DNA of 64,000 nucleotides from Shewanella hanedai (GCF_007197645.1 NZ_VKGK01000006.1:62001-126000), one strand, 5' to 3'; positions 25,522 through 36,224 are shown, counted from the first letter of the stretch. Numbers and translations: made by a program. The notes: generated by a model from the sequence alone, not told the origin.

Positions 25522-26457
25522 GTGATAAAAATATTACTGGGATTGTTATTGCTGCTAACCACTCACTTTTCATATGCCGTTGTTCAACAGTACATGACCT
25601 TTAGTACCGATGAAATTAACCCTGGTGATGTTTTTACTAAGGCTAGATTGATAGAAGAAGAACTCTTAACATTTGATAAAAGTGGGGAGTTATTTACTAA
25701 ACCAATGATAACTGTTGCCTACAAAGTTGAAAGGGCAAGTTCTAAAGATGTTTTTTTCCTTGCTAAATCATTGAATTTTAGTGCTAAACGACTAAGTTTA
25801 AATCACACAAATGAAGTTGTCGGTCGAGAGTTTGCTGTTCATGTATACCGTAATCAGCCTCTTCATGTTTATCGTGTACTAAACGAAGCATTAAAATCAA
25901 TCCAAGCTGCTCAACGTTCACTTTCTATCCAAGGTTTCAACAGTGAATTGACACCTGTTTCAGCAACGCCTACTCAAGTCTATAATAAAATATTGATGAA
26001 TAATCGTTTAGTATCAATACTTAACCAAGACAAAGTTGATCCAAGAGATGTGATTAAAATCATCGACCATTGTTACGAGTTAAGCTTACGACTGTTTCAT
26101 ACCCAGCAAGGTGATCGCAATATACGCCCTTTTGTCCCTTCCAAAAATACTCAAACAGATAAAACACCAACTGATGTTTTCTATCATCTAATCAGTACGT
26201 TTCAATCTTTAAACCAATATGCAGAGTCAAATTTGAATCTAACAGCTATGCAGATCTCTGCGACAAATACACAGAGAGAGATACTGCCATCAGATGTGAT
26301 GGATATTGCAATGGCACTCAATGCTGAGCTGACCTACCTTGCTTATCAAGCCAAGGTTAAAATTCCATTTGATACAAGTATAACAAGGCAAGAAGTCACA
26401 TCGAATATGGTGTTTGATATGGTAAGTAGAATTCAACATGTGTTTAAACAGCCATAA
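25522..26457 (+). CDS. Secreted protein of unknown function
   Basis: An approximately 311-residue exported protein with signal peptide VIKILLGLLLLLTTHFSYA and no cysteine-rich or haem motifs. The body is helical. I prefer GTG at 25522, nine bases after AGAGG (25508-25512), over TTG at 25516, which is only three bases from it. It is 173 bases upstream of the dihaem peroxidase gene on the same strand and could be part of that unit. I recognise no family. Confidence 0.7.
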   Translation: MIKILLGLLLLLTTHFSYAVVQQYMTFSTDEINPGDVFTKARLIEEELLTFDKSGELFTKPMITVAYKVERASSKDVFFLAKSLNFSAKRLSLNHTNEVVGREFAVHVYRNQPLHVYRVLNEALKSIQAAQRSLSIQGFNSELTPVSATPTQVYNKILMNNRLVSILNQDKVDPRDVIKIIDHCYELSLRLFHTQQGDRNIRPFVPSKNTQTDKTPTDVFYHLISTFQSLNQYAESNLNLTAMQISATNTQREILPSDVMDIAMALNAELTYLAYQAKVKIPFDTSITRQEVTSNMVFDMVSRIQHVFKQP

Positions 26458-26630
26458 TCAACAAGCATATTGTTGAAATACTCAGGTAATTTTATTGATT
26501 TCAGCCCTATAAGTTGCAGATATTTTTGGTACATAAAAAGCTTTTAACCTGAAGCCTACTCACCTTCTTCATCTGTCCTATACTCAAATATATCTAATTA
26601 TCACAAGTATGTGAAAATGAGGGTTCGATT

Positions 26631-27671
26631 TTGAAAACGTTACTATTTTATTTCACTCTACTGGTATCTCAATTAAGTTATGCCGCTGAGACTGAGCCTA
26701 CAGATTATACCTTTATTGCGGGCCACCCAAGCCTACAACAATGGCTCCTTCCGACCCCAATACCAACGCCTAAAGATAATCCATTGACGGCTGAAAAAGT
26801 TAGCCTTGGCAAGATGTTATTTTTCGATCCAAGACTCAGTGGTGATAATAATATGTCCTGTGCCACTTGCCATAACCCAATGTTAGGTTGGTCAGACAAT
26901 TTGACAGTTGCTCGTGGATATAAAAGCAAGGCGCTAACGAGGGCGACGCCTTTAATTATTAATCTGGCATACAACAACCTACAGATGTGGGATGGTCGAA
27001 TAAAAACACTCGAAGAGCAAGCTTTGGCTCCAATGGAAGCAGAATTGGAGATGCATGCAGATCTTAGTCAGAAAATTGCACTGTTGAGTGGTATAGATGG
27101 CTATGTCACTGCGTTTGATAATGCATTTCCAGATCAAGGAGTTAATACTAAAACAATGGCGATGGCCATCGCAAGCTTCGAAAGAACGCTGATCAGTAAC
27201 AACTCAAGATTTGATACTTGGGTTAAGGGTGATAAGTCTGCCTTAACAGCGGATGAAATCAGCGGTTTTAAACTTTTTGTTGATCCTGTTAAGGGAAATT
27301 GTGCTGTGTGTCATAGTCCACCAAATTTTACCGATGATGGATTTCATAATATTGGTCTTGCATCGTTTGGTCACGATAATCCCGACTTAGGACGATACAA
27401 TCAAAGACGATTAAATCTAATGAAAGGCGCTTTTAAAACACCGACCTTAAGAGATATTGCTTTATCAGCTCCCTTCTTTCATGACGGTTCTGCACAAACA
27501 TTATCTGACGTCGTTGAACACTATAGTGAAGGAGGAAAGGTTAAGACCAATTTATCGCCAAATTTTACGGCTAATACATTAACTCCAGAAGAAATAGCGT
27601 CAATAGTCTCTTTTTTAAATGCATTAACCAGTCCGCATAAACCCTTCACGTTACCTACATTGCCTCAATAA
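26631..27671 (+). CDS. MauG/CcpA-like dihaem cytochrome c peroxidase
   Basis: A 346-residue periplasmic protein with signal peptide (LLFYFTLLVSQLSYA) and two haem c sites, CATCH (about residue 81) and CAVCH (about residue 225). The layout LGKMLFFDPRLSGDNNMSCATCH, then FKTPTLRDIALSAPFFHDGS, is that of bacterial dihaem peroxidases and MauG-like enzymes. It may reduce hydrogen peroxide or oxidise a partner. The start is TTG at 26631, with GAGGG seven bases upstream. The following three genes are spaced by 12 bases, an overlap and 3 bases, so this is the head of an operon. Confidence 0.9.
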   Translation: MKTLLFYFTLLVSQLSYAAETEPTDYTFIAGHPSLQQWLLPTPIPTPKDNPLTAEKVSLGKMLFFDPRLSGDNNMSCATCHNPMLGWSDNLTVARGYKSKALTRATPLIINLAYNNLQMWDGRIKTLEEQALAPMEAELEMHADLSQKIALLSGIDGYVTAFDNAFPDQGVNTKTMAMAIASFERTLISNNSRFDTWVKGDKSALTADEISGFKLFVDPVKGNCAVCHSPPNFTDDGFHNIGLASFGHDNPDLGRYNQRRLNLMKGAFKTPTLRDIALSAPFFHDGSAQTLSDVVEHYSEGGKVKTNLSPNFTANTLTPEEIASIVSFLNALTSPHKPFTLPTLPQ

Positions 27672-27683
27672 TCGGAGACTGTA

Positions 27684-28013
27684 ATGAGATTAATTACCCT
27701 ACCTATCCTTATGTTAAGTATGTTTTCTGTCAGCACCTTTGCTGAGGAACATGTTGTGTCACAGAAAAACAAATCTTTTAGCGAAAATAAGATATCAATC
27801 AATGTAGGAGACACAGTTCATTTTCTAAATAAAGATCCCTTCTTCCATAATATCTTTAGCCTATCAGATGAGCAGTATTTCGATCTAGGTTCATATCCAA
27901 AAGATGAAAGTCGCTCAGTTGTATTCGACACGCCGGGGGAGATTGAGGTTGAATGTGCTATTCACTCTAAAATGTTTTTACTCATCGAGGTTAAGAAAAG
28001 TGAAGATAATTAA
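27684..28013 (+). CDS. Cupredoxin (plastocyanin-like copper protein)
   Basis: A 109-residue exported protein (signal MRLITLPILMLSMFSVSTFA) with one cupredoxin domain. The copper ligands are seen as His in DPFFHNIFS and the Cys-x2-His-x2-Met set in ECAIHSKM. It would shuttle one electron in the periplasm, plausibly between the dihaem peroxidase upstream and the dihaem cytochrome downstream. Similar small proteins are annotated as methylamine-utilisation (MauL-like) proteins next to MauG-type peroxidases. It overlaps the next gene by 14 bases. Confidence 0.85.
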   Translation: MRLITLPILMLSMFSVSTFAEEHVVSQKNKSFSENKISINVGDTVHFLNKDPFFHNIFSLSDEQYFDLGSYPKDESRSVVFDTPGEIEVECAIHSKMFLLIEVKKSEDN

Positions 28014-28677
28014 TCGAATATTTATAACCCTTAGCAGTCTTTGTATCCTTATTCTTCCCTCTGTGTATGCAGAAAACCTCGATAATGGTGCAGAAATATA
28101 CTCACACAGATGTGTTATTTGCCATGGTAACAAGGGGATGGGAGATGGCTATATACCAATGAAGCTGAAGGGGTACCCGCAAACTAATCTATTTGATGAG
28201 CAAAAAGCAAAAGATAAGGCCAGATTAATTAAGGTTATCGCTAAGGGGTTGCTAACCAACGACATTAATAAATTTATGCCTCCCTGGGAAAACGAATTAT
28301 CGACTCAGGATATATCTGATTTAGCTGATTTTATTCTCTATCTACGAGAGGACACTGTAGGAGCGATTAACCGCCTCTACTCACATACCAGTAAAATTAA
28401 CAGAACGCTGAAGGATGGAAAAATCATCTTTGATACTCGTTGCGTTTTATGCCATGGCAATGAAGGCAAAGGTGATGGACGTATGGCTAGAATTATAAAG
28501 TCACCGCCACCAGCTAACTTAACAAAATCCGTATTGACTGCAGATCAGATGAGCCAAATCATTAATCTTGGTGGTTTAGGGGTCAACCGTTCAGCGCAAA
28601 TGCCTCCTTGGGGTGATTTTTTGACTGAAAATGAAGTTGATGCCGTCATTCATTTTATCAATACATTAAAAGATTAG
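28000..28677 (+). CDS. Dihaem cytochrome c
   Basis: A 225-residue periplasmic cytochrome with two class I domains, CVICHGNKGMGDG and CVLCHGNEGKGDGRM, each followed by a Met ligand region (KFMPPWENEL and AQMPPWGDFL). The signal peptide is FITLSSLCILILPSVYA. The frame is open back to 27904, but I choose GTG at 28000 because GAGG lies nine bases upstream and because the signal peptide then starts correctly. It overlaps the end of the cupredoxin gene, which indicates translational coupling. Confidence 0.88.
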   Translation: MKIINRIFITLSSLCILILPSVYAENLDNGAEIYSHRCVICHGNKGMGDGYIPMKLKGYPQTNLFDEQKAKDKARLIKVIAKGLLTNDINKFMPPWENELSTQDISDLADFILYLREDTVGAINRLYSHTSKINRTLKDGKIIFDTRCVLCHGNEGKGDGRMARIIKSPPPANLTKSVLTADQMSQIINLGGLGVNRSAQMPPWGDFLTENEVDAVIHFINTLKD

Positions 28678-28680
28678 TGT

Positions 28681-30195
28681 ATGCCGTTAAATAAAGAGAT
28701 TGTTCTATCGACACTTAAGAATAAATTTGTCTTTATTTCATCAATAGCACTATTAGCATTTATTATCTTCGGGGTCTTTACCACTTACTCATTAGTGCAG
28801 TTAAACATGGAAGTTGAGAAATTATTTAATCTCTCAGAACTGCGGACTAGGGCGATATTCCAAGCACATGACTCAATTTCGAATATGGAGTCTGAATTAA
28901 TAAAATTAATTATTGCGGATGATAAGGAGAGCATAAGATCATCCTCAGTAGCCTCTATACGGGCAACCGCTTTTCTTGATGAATCACTGCAACAGTTAGA
29001 GTTACAGATCCCTGATAATTCAAATGTTGCCGCCTTATCCAAAAACCTAAGCCTAATTAAACCTCATCGTATGAATATTATCGGTTTAGCAAGGTCTAAC
29101 CAAGATCTAAAAGCGCTCAATATCGTGAATGAAATATCTCCAATCACAGATGTTATTAGCAAAAATCTTGATAAGATTATCTTGAGTGACAGAAGAAATT
29201 TGAATGGATTATTTAAAGAGTATAAGCGTTCAGAAATAAAAATCTTAATTCTTTTTGTTAGCATTATAACTTTATCACTTTTACTTTTAGTCTTTGTTAA
29301 TATCAGTCTGCAAAAAGCTAAAACGGCACTTAGTAAGTTAAATCATGAGCTGGAAAAGAAAGTGAGAAGCCGAACTGAAGCACTTGAAACGTCTTATAAT
29401 GAGATAGAGTTGACTCTAGATAAACTACAACAAACTCAAGGAAAGTTAATTGAATCTGAAAAAATGGCCTCTCTAGGAGGACTTGTTTCTGGAATGGCAC
29501 ATGAGTTGAACACACCTATTGGAGTGTGCATTACCTCAGGGAGCTATTTATTCGATTCTACAACACTATTTGAAAAAAAATATAGTGAAGGCAACTTAGA
29601 TGAAACGGACTGTGAAGCGTTAATAAACTCTAATAAAGATAGCATGAAGTTGATTATCTCAAATCTAAACAAATGTTCACACCTCATTCAATACTTTAAG
29701 AAAATCTCCGTTCAGCATTCATCAGATAAACCCGAATTGTTGATGATGAAGAAATGTGTTGAAGAGACTGTCATGAACACCAGAACACAGTTTAAAGAGA
29801 TTAAGAGCCGAGCTAGCATTCATTGTCCAAAGGACCTTCAAGTACTACACGTAAAGAGTGCGTTGCACGAAATCATCATGAATCTAGTGATGAACTCTCT
29901 GCAGCATGGTAATGATAAAGGAGCTCATCGAGAGATAGAGATCAACATCGACATCAGTCAATCAGAGGGAATGATTAAGCTCATCTATTGTGATTCAGGA
30001 AAAGGAATCGGCACTGAAAATATGGATAAGATATTTGAACCTTTCTTCACCACTAAAAGGTGTGAAGGCCAAAATGGGCTCGGGCTCACCATAGTGTATA
30101 ACCTCATTATGCATTCACTGAAAGGTCATATTAAGTGTCGAAGTAACCAAGATAGAAAAGCTATTTTTGAATTAGAATTTCCGGATAATTTATAG
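28681..30195 (+). CDS. Membrane sensor histidine kinase of the cytochrome operon
   Basis: A 504-residue kinase. TM1 is at about residues 17-37, a helical periplasmic sensor of about 145 residues follows, TM2 is at about 187-208, then a coiled coil (about 210-262). The phospho-accepting His is in SGMAHELNTPIG (about 274). The ATPase domain has N box NLVMNSLQHG, DSGKGIG and GLGLTIVYNL. There is no HAMP or receiver domain and no response regulator beside it. It starts three bases after the dihaem cytochrome stop, so it is co-expressed with the peroxidase, cupredoxin and cytochrome. It may sense their redox state. Confidence 0.9.
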   Translation: MPLNKEIVLSTLKNKFVFISSIALLAFIIFGVFTTYSLVQLNMEVEKLFNLSELRTRAIFQAHDSISNMESELIKLIIADDKESIRSSSVASIRATAFLDESLQQLELQIPDNSNVAALSKNLSLIKPHRMNIIGLARSNQDLKALNIVNEISPITDVISKNLDKIILSDRRNLNGLFKEYKRSEIKILILFVSIITLSLLLLVFVNISLQKAKTALSKLNHELEKKVRSRTEALETSYNEIELTLDKLQQTQGKLIESEKMASLGGLVSGMAHELNTPIGVCITSGSYLFDSTTLFEKKYSEGNLDETDCEALINSNKDSMKLIISNLNKCSHLIQYFKKISVQHSSDKPELLMMKKCVEETVMNTRTQFKEIKSRASIHCPKDLQVLHVKSALHEIIMNLVMNSLQHGNDKGAHREIEINIDISQSEGMIKLIYCDSGKGIGTENMDKIFEPFFTTKRCEGQNGLGLTIVYNLIMHSLKGHIKCRSNQDRKAIFELEFPDNL

Positions 30196-30206
30196 TCCTG
30201 CCCGTA

Positions 30207-30755
30207 TTATCTTAACGATTTTTGATAGTAGACCACATCAGCCTCAACCAAAGGCTCGTCAACGTACTCTTTCTTAAGAAATGTCATCCCTAGCTTCTTC
30301 ATAATATTAATCGACCCTAAATTATCTTCAAGGGCGATAGCAGAGATACTGATCAATTTAGGATTTTGGGTAACAACAGCCATTACAGCTTGTGCTGCTT
30401 CTGTTGCATAGCCTTTGCCCCACGCCAGTTGTTTAAGTCGCCAACCAATTTCTAAGTTATCCCATTGAGGTGTCTCGGTAAAAAAATCCATTGGTCTGAC
30501 TAAAATCCAACCTAGGAAAAGATCACATTGCTGCTCCATCCTTAAACTCACCTTCCACATACCCCACCCTTTACTTTGGTCAGCATAACTTTCCAACCTT
30601 GGGATAGAAACAGCAATGATATCCTCCATACTCGTTATCTTGCCGCCATTAATGTAGCGCATCACTTCACTGTCTTGATCAAGTTCAAAAAACAATTCGG
30701 CATCGTTACGGGTCATGAATTGATAAGAGAGCCTGCTAGAGTCCGGTATATTCAT
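30207..30755 (-). CDS. RimJ/RimL-type GNAT acetyltransferase
   Basis: A 182-residue protein of the ribosomal-protein-acetyltransferase-like GNAT group. The motifs are DQDSEVMRYINGG, then EIGWRLKQLAWGKGYATEAAQ (acetyl-CoA loop WGKGYATEA), then ALEDNLGSINIMKKLGMTF. The target is unknown; many such proteins acetylate antibiotics or small molecules rather than ribosomal proteins. It is convergent with the kinase gene. Confidence 0.88.
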   Translation of the reverse strand: MNIPDSSRLSYQFMTRNDAELFFELDQDSEVMRYINGGKITSMEDIIAVSIPRLESYADQSKGWGMWKVSLRMEQQCDLFLGWILVRPMDFFTETPQWDNLEIGWRLKQLAWGKGYATEAAQAVMAVVTQNPKLISISAIALEDNLGSINIMKKLGMTFLKKEYVDEPLVEADVVYYQKSLR

Positions 30756-31040
30756 TCGCTATCCCTAGTATGAAAAGTGATTAAATAATAGCTGAATCCA
30801 AATTACAACACGAGAGGAATGGACACTTTTAAAGGAAGTAGCACGTTTAAGGCATTTATGGATGATAATGGCTCGAGGTAACCGTATATGTCTATATTCA
30901 TGTTTTATGCGTAATTTATTCAATTATGAAAATATAATCCCGAGTATTTTTTAACTGATATGAATATTATTGAATTATTATTCAAAAAATAACAGTGTAT
31001 ATCTATAAATCCATTATCTTTATTACATAGATGGTCAAAT
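30756..31040. other. Gene-free stretch, AT-rich
   Basis: I see no gene here. It contains a short dyad TTGAAT/ATTCAA near 30970 and otherwise AT-rich sequence. It separates the acetyltransferase promoter from the 3' end of the subtilase gene. Confidence 0.5.
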
Positions 31041-31070
31041 AAAAAGCAGAGCCAACAACGGCTCTGCTTT
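31041..31070 (-). terminator. Terminator of the first subtilase gene
   Basis: AAAGCAGAGCC / GGCTCTGCTTT perfect 11-bp stem, with Ts on the minus strand. Confidence 0.9.
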
Positions 31071-31084
31071 GTGACAATGACGCT

Positions 31085-32974
31085 TTAGTAGCTTGCAGTG
31101 ATCTGCAGTCCACTATAGGCAGAGTAACCTCTTAACATCACGTGATAAGTTCCAGCCTGCGTAACATGTAAAGAGCAGGTTTCGTTATTACCATTTCTAT
31201 AAGGGCGGCAATCGTAACTACTTGTTGTCGGAGCGCTCCCTGCTTTCACATACAGATCAGCATCACCACTTCCACCACTGGTAGTTATAGTCAGTTGAGA
31301 ATTAGCAGGCACATCTATTGTATAGAATGTTTCAGAGCTTCTTGAGCCACTCACATTCGTTACAGGTACACCATTCTCTAAACAAGCACCGCTAGTACAC
31401 CCACCAGAACCGGTAGTGTAGCTGGCTGTGAGTGTTGCATTGCTATAGTTTGAATAGCCACGAACCATGACATACCATTTCCCTGCTGCAGGTGCAGTAA
31501 AATCACATGATTCAGTGTTACCACTTTTATATGGTCGACATTGATATTGAGTTTGGGTTGGTTTGGTTCCTTGTTGAACATAAATGTCCGCATCCCCCGA
31601 ACCACCAGCTAAATTGACTGACAAAGCAGTTGCGCCGGCTGGCACATCAATAAAGAACATGGTTTCTGAGCCAGTCGCACCATTAATCGTTACACCTTGA
31701 TTATTAGTCAGCTCTGTATCGCCACTTGGTGGACAATCAGTACCACAACCACCGCCATCTCCATTAAGAGAATAAAGTAGTTTATTTGGCGAACCAGATC
31801 TCGCGTCTGTCACTTTACCGCTTGATGCGCGGGACGATAGAAACGACTCGATTTGTGTGGGGGAAGAACTTGGCGTTTCATCTAAGTACAGAGCAGCAAC
31901 ACCAGCAACGTGTGGCGCAGCCATTGAAGTACCACTAATGGTGTTCGTTGCTGAATTAGAATTATACCAAGCAGAAGTAATACTAGAACCAGGTGCGTAG
32001 ATATCTAAACAAGTACCAAAATTTGAAAAACTAGAACGCGAATCACTACTTGTTGTAGAACCAACGGTAATTGCATCAGCAGCGCGAGCGGGTGAGTAAT
32101 TACACGCATTGCTGTTGTCATTACCAGCGGCAACAACAAAGGTGATCCCCGCAGCAACGGCTGAGTTCACTGCATCATCGGTAGCTTGTGACGCACCGCC
32201 ACCTAAGCTCATATTGGCCACTGAAGGTCCCTGAGCATTATTCTTAACCCAGTTAATTCCTGCAATGACACCAGAGTTACTACCAGAACCCGTACAACCG
32301 AGTACACGAACTCCGACGACATTCACGTTCTTTGCGACACCATAAGTAGAACCACCTATCGTGCCGGCAACGTGAGTGCCATGACCATTACAGTCTGTAG
32401 CATCGTTATCATTATCGACAAAATCGTAGCCGCTAGATGCACGGCCACCAAACTCATTGTGGCTATTTAATACGCCAGTATCGACAACATAGGCGGTCAC
32501 ACCACTACCATCAAAATCGTAGTGATAATTACTGTTTAGCGGGAGATCACGTTGATCTACTCGATCAAGACCCCAAGTTGCACTGCCTTGATCACCGGCA
32601 GTATTCACCATGGGGTTAATAGACATGATCTGATCTTGCTCTATGTATTTCACGTTAGGGTCTTTTTGCAAAGCTTTTAACTGCTCTTTAGTTGCTTGCA
32701 CTAAAACACCGTTAAGTGAATTACCAAAGTTTCTTTTTACATTAACATTGTACCGATTAGCCAGTGAATTACCTTGCTGAATAGCGAAACTCTCCACTGC
32801 CATATTATCGGATATATTTAAAACACTTGGGGTATTGAATACGACGATATAGTTATCTTTAATAGCTCTTGATTGTTCGACCTCAATCATTTGAGCTTGA
32901 TAAACATCAGCGTGTACAGCACTAGATGAAATTACTGCAGCAATCGCTACTGCTATCAATTGTTTCTTATGCAT
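31085..32974 (-). CDS. Secreted S8 subtilisin-like protease with two PPC domains
   Basis: A 629-residue exoprotease. In order: signal peptide (1-22), an I9-type propeptide inhibitor (about 40-120), the S8 domain with catalytic Asp in YVVDTGV (about 165), His in [10 protein letters not shown] (about 198) and Ser in [12 protein letters not shown] (about 350), then two C-terminal pre-peptidase (PPC) domains. These carry paired motifs [20 protein letters not shown] and CRPY...ESC / CRPY...ETC. PPC domains help secretion and substrate binding and are often removed. The gene at 53691 is a clear paralogue with only one, divergent, C-terminal domain. Confidence 0.95.
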   Translation of the reverse strand: MHKKQLIAVAIAAVISSSAVHADVYQAQMIEVEQSRAIKDNYIVVFNTPSVLNISDNMAVESFAIQQGNSLANRYNVNVKRNFGNSLNGVLVQATKEQLKALQKDPNVKYIEQDQIMSINPMVNTAGDQGSATWGLDRVDQRDLPLNSNYHYDFDGSGVTAYVVDTGVLNSHNEFGGRASSGYDFVDNDNDATDCNGHGTHVAGTIGGSTYGVAKNVNVVGVRVLGCTGSGSNSGVIAGINWVKNNAQGPSVANMSLGGGASQATDDAVNSAVAAGITFVVAAGNDNSNACNYSPARAADAITVGSTTSSDSRSSFSNFGTCLDIYAPGSSITSAWYNSNSATNTISGTSMAAPHVAGVAALYLDETPSSSPTQIESFLSSRASSGKVTDARSGSPNKLLYSLNGDGGGCGTDCPPSGDTELTNNQGVTINGATGSETMFFIDVPAGATALSVNLAGGSGDADIYVQQGTKPTQTQYQCRPYKSGNTESCDFTAPAAGKWYVMVRGYSNYSNATLTASYTTGSGGCTSGACLENGVPVTNVSGSRSSETFYTIDVPANSQLTITTSGGSGDADLYVKAGSAPTTSSYDCRPYRNGNNETCSLHVTQAGTYHVMLRGYSAYSGLQITASY

Positions 32975-33519
32975 GTGTTACTCCATTTATTATAATTTTG
33001 CCAAGAGGCTCAATTAACCTAGAGTATTTTTTATCCATTGTGAATAACGATTTTAAAAGTCAACATGGTGATGTTATCAAAGTGTAAAACTACATTTACG
33101 GGTAATGCTCAAGCAGTACGATATGATAATTATATTTGAACACTAAATAATTACCTTAACGACATACTAAAAGTCATTAGACTAAGAATTGGAATGCAAG
33201 AGATAATTGTTTATTATTGTTTTTTATCATGCAATTAAGTTAGCGCTAAATTTTTGTGATATCGTTTGATATAAAATATGTAATTCCATATTAAAACAAA
33301 TATTGTATTCGCTTCCGTGTAAGCTAAAAGTATAATGTTTATAAAAACTGATTGGACAGTATCTGACTTAATTGTTTTGTTATATCTATATTCAGTTAAA
33401 GAATAAATATCTAGTAATACTATTATCTTCAAATGAGATTTTATCTACTCATAAACAGAATAAGGGGAGTTATAAGTATTTAATGCTGCAATAGTGTACG
33501 AATTGTAAAATATAAAACT
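32975..33519. other. Gene-free AT-rich stretch upstream of the subtilase
   Basis: No gene can be supported. A 65-codon minus-strand frame at 33235-33432 is hydrophobic and AT-driven and has no ribosome site. The part nearest 32975 must hold the subtilase promoter, but I could not pick one with confidence. Confidence 0.5.
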
Positions 33520-33553
33520 AAAGCCTGCACTTAAATAAGTCGATACAGGCTTT
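33520..33553 (-). terminator. Weak terminator of the VF530-like gene
   Basis: AAAGCCTG and CAGGCTTT form an 8-bp stem with an 18-base loop, 30 bases after the gene's stop on the minus strand. Confidence 0.5.
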
Positions 33554-33583
33554 AATGAGTCGAAAGTCTATAATCAGGGCTCG

Positions 33584-34078
33584 TTATTTACCCCAAGGGT
33601 TATTTGGATCTTGTGAGGGCTTAGCACGATTTTCATTCGTACGTGTTTTATAAGCGCCTTCATGCACTTTTTTACTGTAACCCTTACTGTTATTTGCTTT
33701 CATAGCTTCATAATCAGCAGTGGCTTTAGTGCGCATCTGTTCAATCAATTCAATCGTCAACGGCTCTGGCTTACGCGGCACAATACCATTAGCAAAACCA
33801 CGTTCACGAGGTTTAAGTTCAAATTGTGCAGAGCTTCCCTTAGGCATACGCTTGAAGCGGTAAAGATAAAAGCTTTCTACTCGCTCTCTGGCCCATTCAG
33901 TTTTCTTTAAAAACTTAAGGCTACCTTCATGAGAAGGGTTAAGATTAAAGCACTCTAAACGCAATGCAGCATAGAGAATCTTCCAATCATAAAATTTAAC
34001 CAACTCAGTAAGCATTATTTCGAGTCCAAGGCCATGCAGTGGGTTGTTTTGTTGCTCTTCAATCATGGGGTGTTCCAT
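33584..34078 (-). CDS. VF530-family (DUF2132-like) DNA-binding protein
   Basis: A 164-residue protein whose first 75 residues match the small VF530 fold: NNPLHGLGLEIMLTELVKFYDW, CFNLNPSHEGSLKFLKKTEWARERVESFYLY. That domain is known from a Vibrio fischeri structure and is proposed to bind DNA. VF530 proteins are usually about 75 residues, so the basic, low-complexity C-terminal tail (KPREPGF-like segment, then KPSQDPNNPWGK) is an addition. ATG codons at 34078 and 34066 are both possible, and neither has a strong ribosome site. Confidence 0.8.
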   Translation of the reverse strand: MEHPMIEEQQNNPLHGLGLEIMLTELVKFYDWKILYAALRLECFNLNPSHEGSLKFLKKTEWARERVESFYLYRFKRMPKGSSAQFELKPRERGFANGIVPRKPEPLTIELIEQMRTKATADYEAMKANNSKGYSKKVHEGAYKTRTNENRAKPSQDPNNPWGK

Positions 34079-34204
34079 ATGCTAATGTGTTTCTTTGCGC
34101 AGTATAATATCAAAAAATTTAAGTAACACACATGCATATTATCGATTGAAACAATGAAAGTGGCATTAAAGTCAGGTTTCTATAGCAATACTTGGCCAAT
34201 GTGC

Positions 34205-34234
34205 TCGACATACTGTGGGCATAATCTGTATAAT
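34205..34234 (+). promoter_or_regulatory. Promoter of ybiT
   Basis: TCGACA (34205-34210), 18 bases, then a perfect TATAAT (34229-34234). It is about 110 bases upstream of the ybiT start, with a GC-rich CCGCGACC at the expected transcription start. Confidence 0.65.
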
Positions 34235-34346
34235 CCGCGACCTAATAAATTTATTACGCTAATACGCACGTCTTATTTTGGCCTCAGTTTCATCATCCGA
34301 GCTTAGTCAATAATTAACCTGCTTAACAAAATCTGGGAATACTTCT

Positions 34347-35951
34347 TTGATCTCTACCGCGAATATCACAATGCAGTTCGGCGCTGAGCCTCTGTTTGAA
34401 AACATTTCAGCCAAATTCGGTCATGGCAACCGTTATGGTTTAATCGGCGCAAACGGTTGTGGCAAGTCCACATTCATGAAGATCCTAAGCGGCGCACTCG
34501 CACCAAGTTCAGGTAACGTATCTATTACTCCAGGTTTAAAACTTGGTACGCTTAGTCAAGATCAGTTTGCTTTTGAGCAATACAGTGTTGTCGATACTGT
34601 GATCATGGGCGACGCTAAGCTGTGGGAAATTAAGCAAGAGCGTGAGCGCATCTACTCTCTACCAGAGATGAGTGATGAAGATGGCATGAGAGTTGGCGAT
34701 CTTGAAAGTGAATTTGCCGAAATGGATGGATACAGTGCTGAAAGTCGTGCTGGTGAAATCTTACTTGAAGCCGGTATTGAAGAGAATTTTCACTTCGGTT
34801 TAATGAGTCAAGTTGCTCCAGGTTGGAAATTGCGTGTGTTACTTGCACAAGCCCTATTTTCAAACCCAGACATCCTGTTACTCGATGAGCCTACCAACAA
34901 CTTGGACATTCATACCATTAGTTGGTTAGCCGCTGAATTGAACAAACGTAAATGCACCATGATCATCATCTCTCACGATAGACACTTTTTAAACTCAGTG
35001 TGTACGCATATGGCTGATATCGATTACGGCGAGCTACGTATCTATCCTGGTAACTATGAGTATTTCCTTGCGCAATCTGGCCTAATTCAGGAACAGTTAC
35101 TCGCTGGTAATGCGAAGAAAAGCGCAGAGATGGCAGAGTTACAAGACTTCGTCAATCGTTTCGGTGCTAACGCATCTAAAGCGAAACAAGCAAGTTCTCG
35201 TGCTAAGAAGCTAGATAAAATCAGTCTTGATGATGTTAAATCATCGAGCCGTATGACTCCATCATTGCGTTTTGATGAAAGTAAAAAAATGCACCGCCAA
35301 GCACTTGTGATTGAAGAGCTTGGTCATGGATTTGATGAAGGTTTCCTATTCCAAGGTGGCAACCTAATCCTTGAAGCTGGCGCTAAACTCGCGGTAATCG
35401 GTGAGAATGGTGTGGGTAAAACTACCCTACTTCGCTGCTTAGTCAATGAGCTTACAAATGTTGAAGGCGTAGTTAAGTGGTCTGAAAATGCAGCCATTGG
35501 TTACTGCCCGCAAGATAGCAGCAAAGATTTTGATAACGACCTGACATTGTTCGATTGGATGTCTCAGTGGCGCACACCTAAGCATAACGACCTAATGGTT
35601 CGTGGCATGCTTGGTCGTTTATTGTTTACTGAAGATGATGCCAACAAGAAAGCCCGTAACTGTTCAGGTGGTGAAAAGAACCGTTTGTTATTTGGTAAGT
35701 TAATGATGCAAGACATCAACGTGCTCATCATGGATGAGCCGACTAACCACATGGACATGGAAGCAATTGAAGCACTAAACAATGCATTGAAACTGTTTGA
35801 AGGTACGTTAATATTTGTCAGTCACGATCGTGAGTTTGTCTCTTCACTTGCTACACACATCATCGATGTGAAAGATAAAAAGCTTGTGAATTTCCACGGC
35901 ACGTTCGATGAGTACTTAGCGAGCCAAGCTGAAAACGAAGCAAGAAAATAG
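34347..35951 (+). CDS. ybiT: ABC-F ATPase YbiT
   Basis: A 534-residue soluble protein with two ABC cassettes and no membrane part: Walker [10 protein letters not shown] with Walker [12 protein letters not shown], and GENGVGKTT with [10 protein letters not shown]. The linker between them is basic (NAKKSAEM... [18 protein letters not shown]). The match to E. coli YbiT (530 residues) is strong throughout, for example TMQFG.. [25 protein letters not shown] proteins act at the ribosomal E site to relieve stalled or difficult translation. The start is TTG at 34347 with GGGAA eight bases upstream. Confidence 0.95.
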   Translation: MISTANITMQFGAEPLFENISAKFGHGNRYGLIGANGCGKSTFMKILSGALAPSSGNVSITPGLKLGTLSQDQFAFEQYSVVDTVIMGDAKLWEIKQERERIYSLPEMSDEDGMRVGDLESEFAEMDGYSAESRAGEILLEAGIEENFHFGLMSQVAPGWKLRVLLAQALFSNPDILLLDEPTNNLDIHTISWLAAELNKRKCTMIIISHDRHFLNSVCTHMADIDYGELRIYPGNYEYFLAQSGLIQEQLLAGNAKKSAEMAELQDFVNRFGANASKAKQASSRAKKLDKISLDDVKSSSRMTPSLRFDESKKMHRQALVIEELGHGFDEGFLFQGGNLILEAGAKLAVIGENGVGKTTLLRCLVNELTNVEGVVKWSENAAIGYCPQDSSKDFDNDLTLFDWMSQWRTPKHNDLMVRGMLGRLLFTEDDANKKARNCSGGEKNRLLFGKLMMQDINVLIMDEPTNHMDMEAIEALNNALKLFEGTLIFVSHDREFVSSLATHIIDVKDKKLVNFHGTFDEYLASQAENEARK

Positions 35952-35991
35952 CCGTTTAATACCGAGCTGATAAGCTAGAAAACTCCTATTT

Positions 35992-36042
35992 AGGCTGAGA
36001 TAATTAACTTCTACAACACCGTTAATTATCTCAGCCTTTTTT
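35992..36042 (+). terminator. Long perfect terminator of ybiT
   Basis: AGGCTGAGATAATTAAC pairs perfectly over 17 bp with GTTAATTATCTCAGCCT and is followed by Ts. Confidence 0.92.
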
Positions 36043-36224
36043 GTGCCCAACACTCTCTACAAGCCCTTATCCATACAGGCTTATTCTTCTATCGCATTAC
36101 TTTCTAATCTAAATTTTTACTGTAAAGCCTTGAAACGACTCTGATGAATCACCATTAATATGGTATGAGGGCAGTAAGCTATCCTCCTGTCCATAACCAA
36201 TACCAATGAGTACAAGGAAGATTT

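Noticed and set aside
33235..33432. 65-codon minus-strand frame in the AT-rich gap
   Set aside because: Composition is driven by AT-rich DNA (Ile, Tyr, Asn, Leu), with no ribosome site and no conserved pattern.
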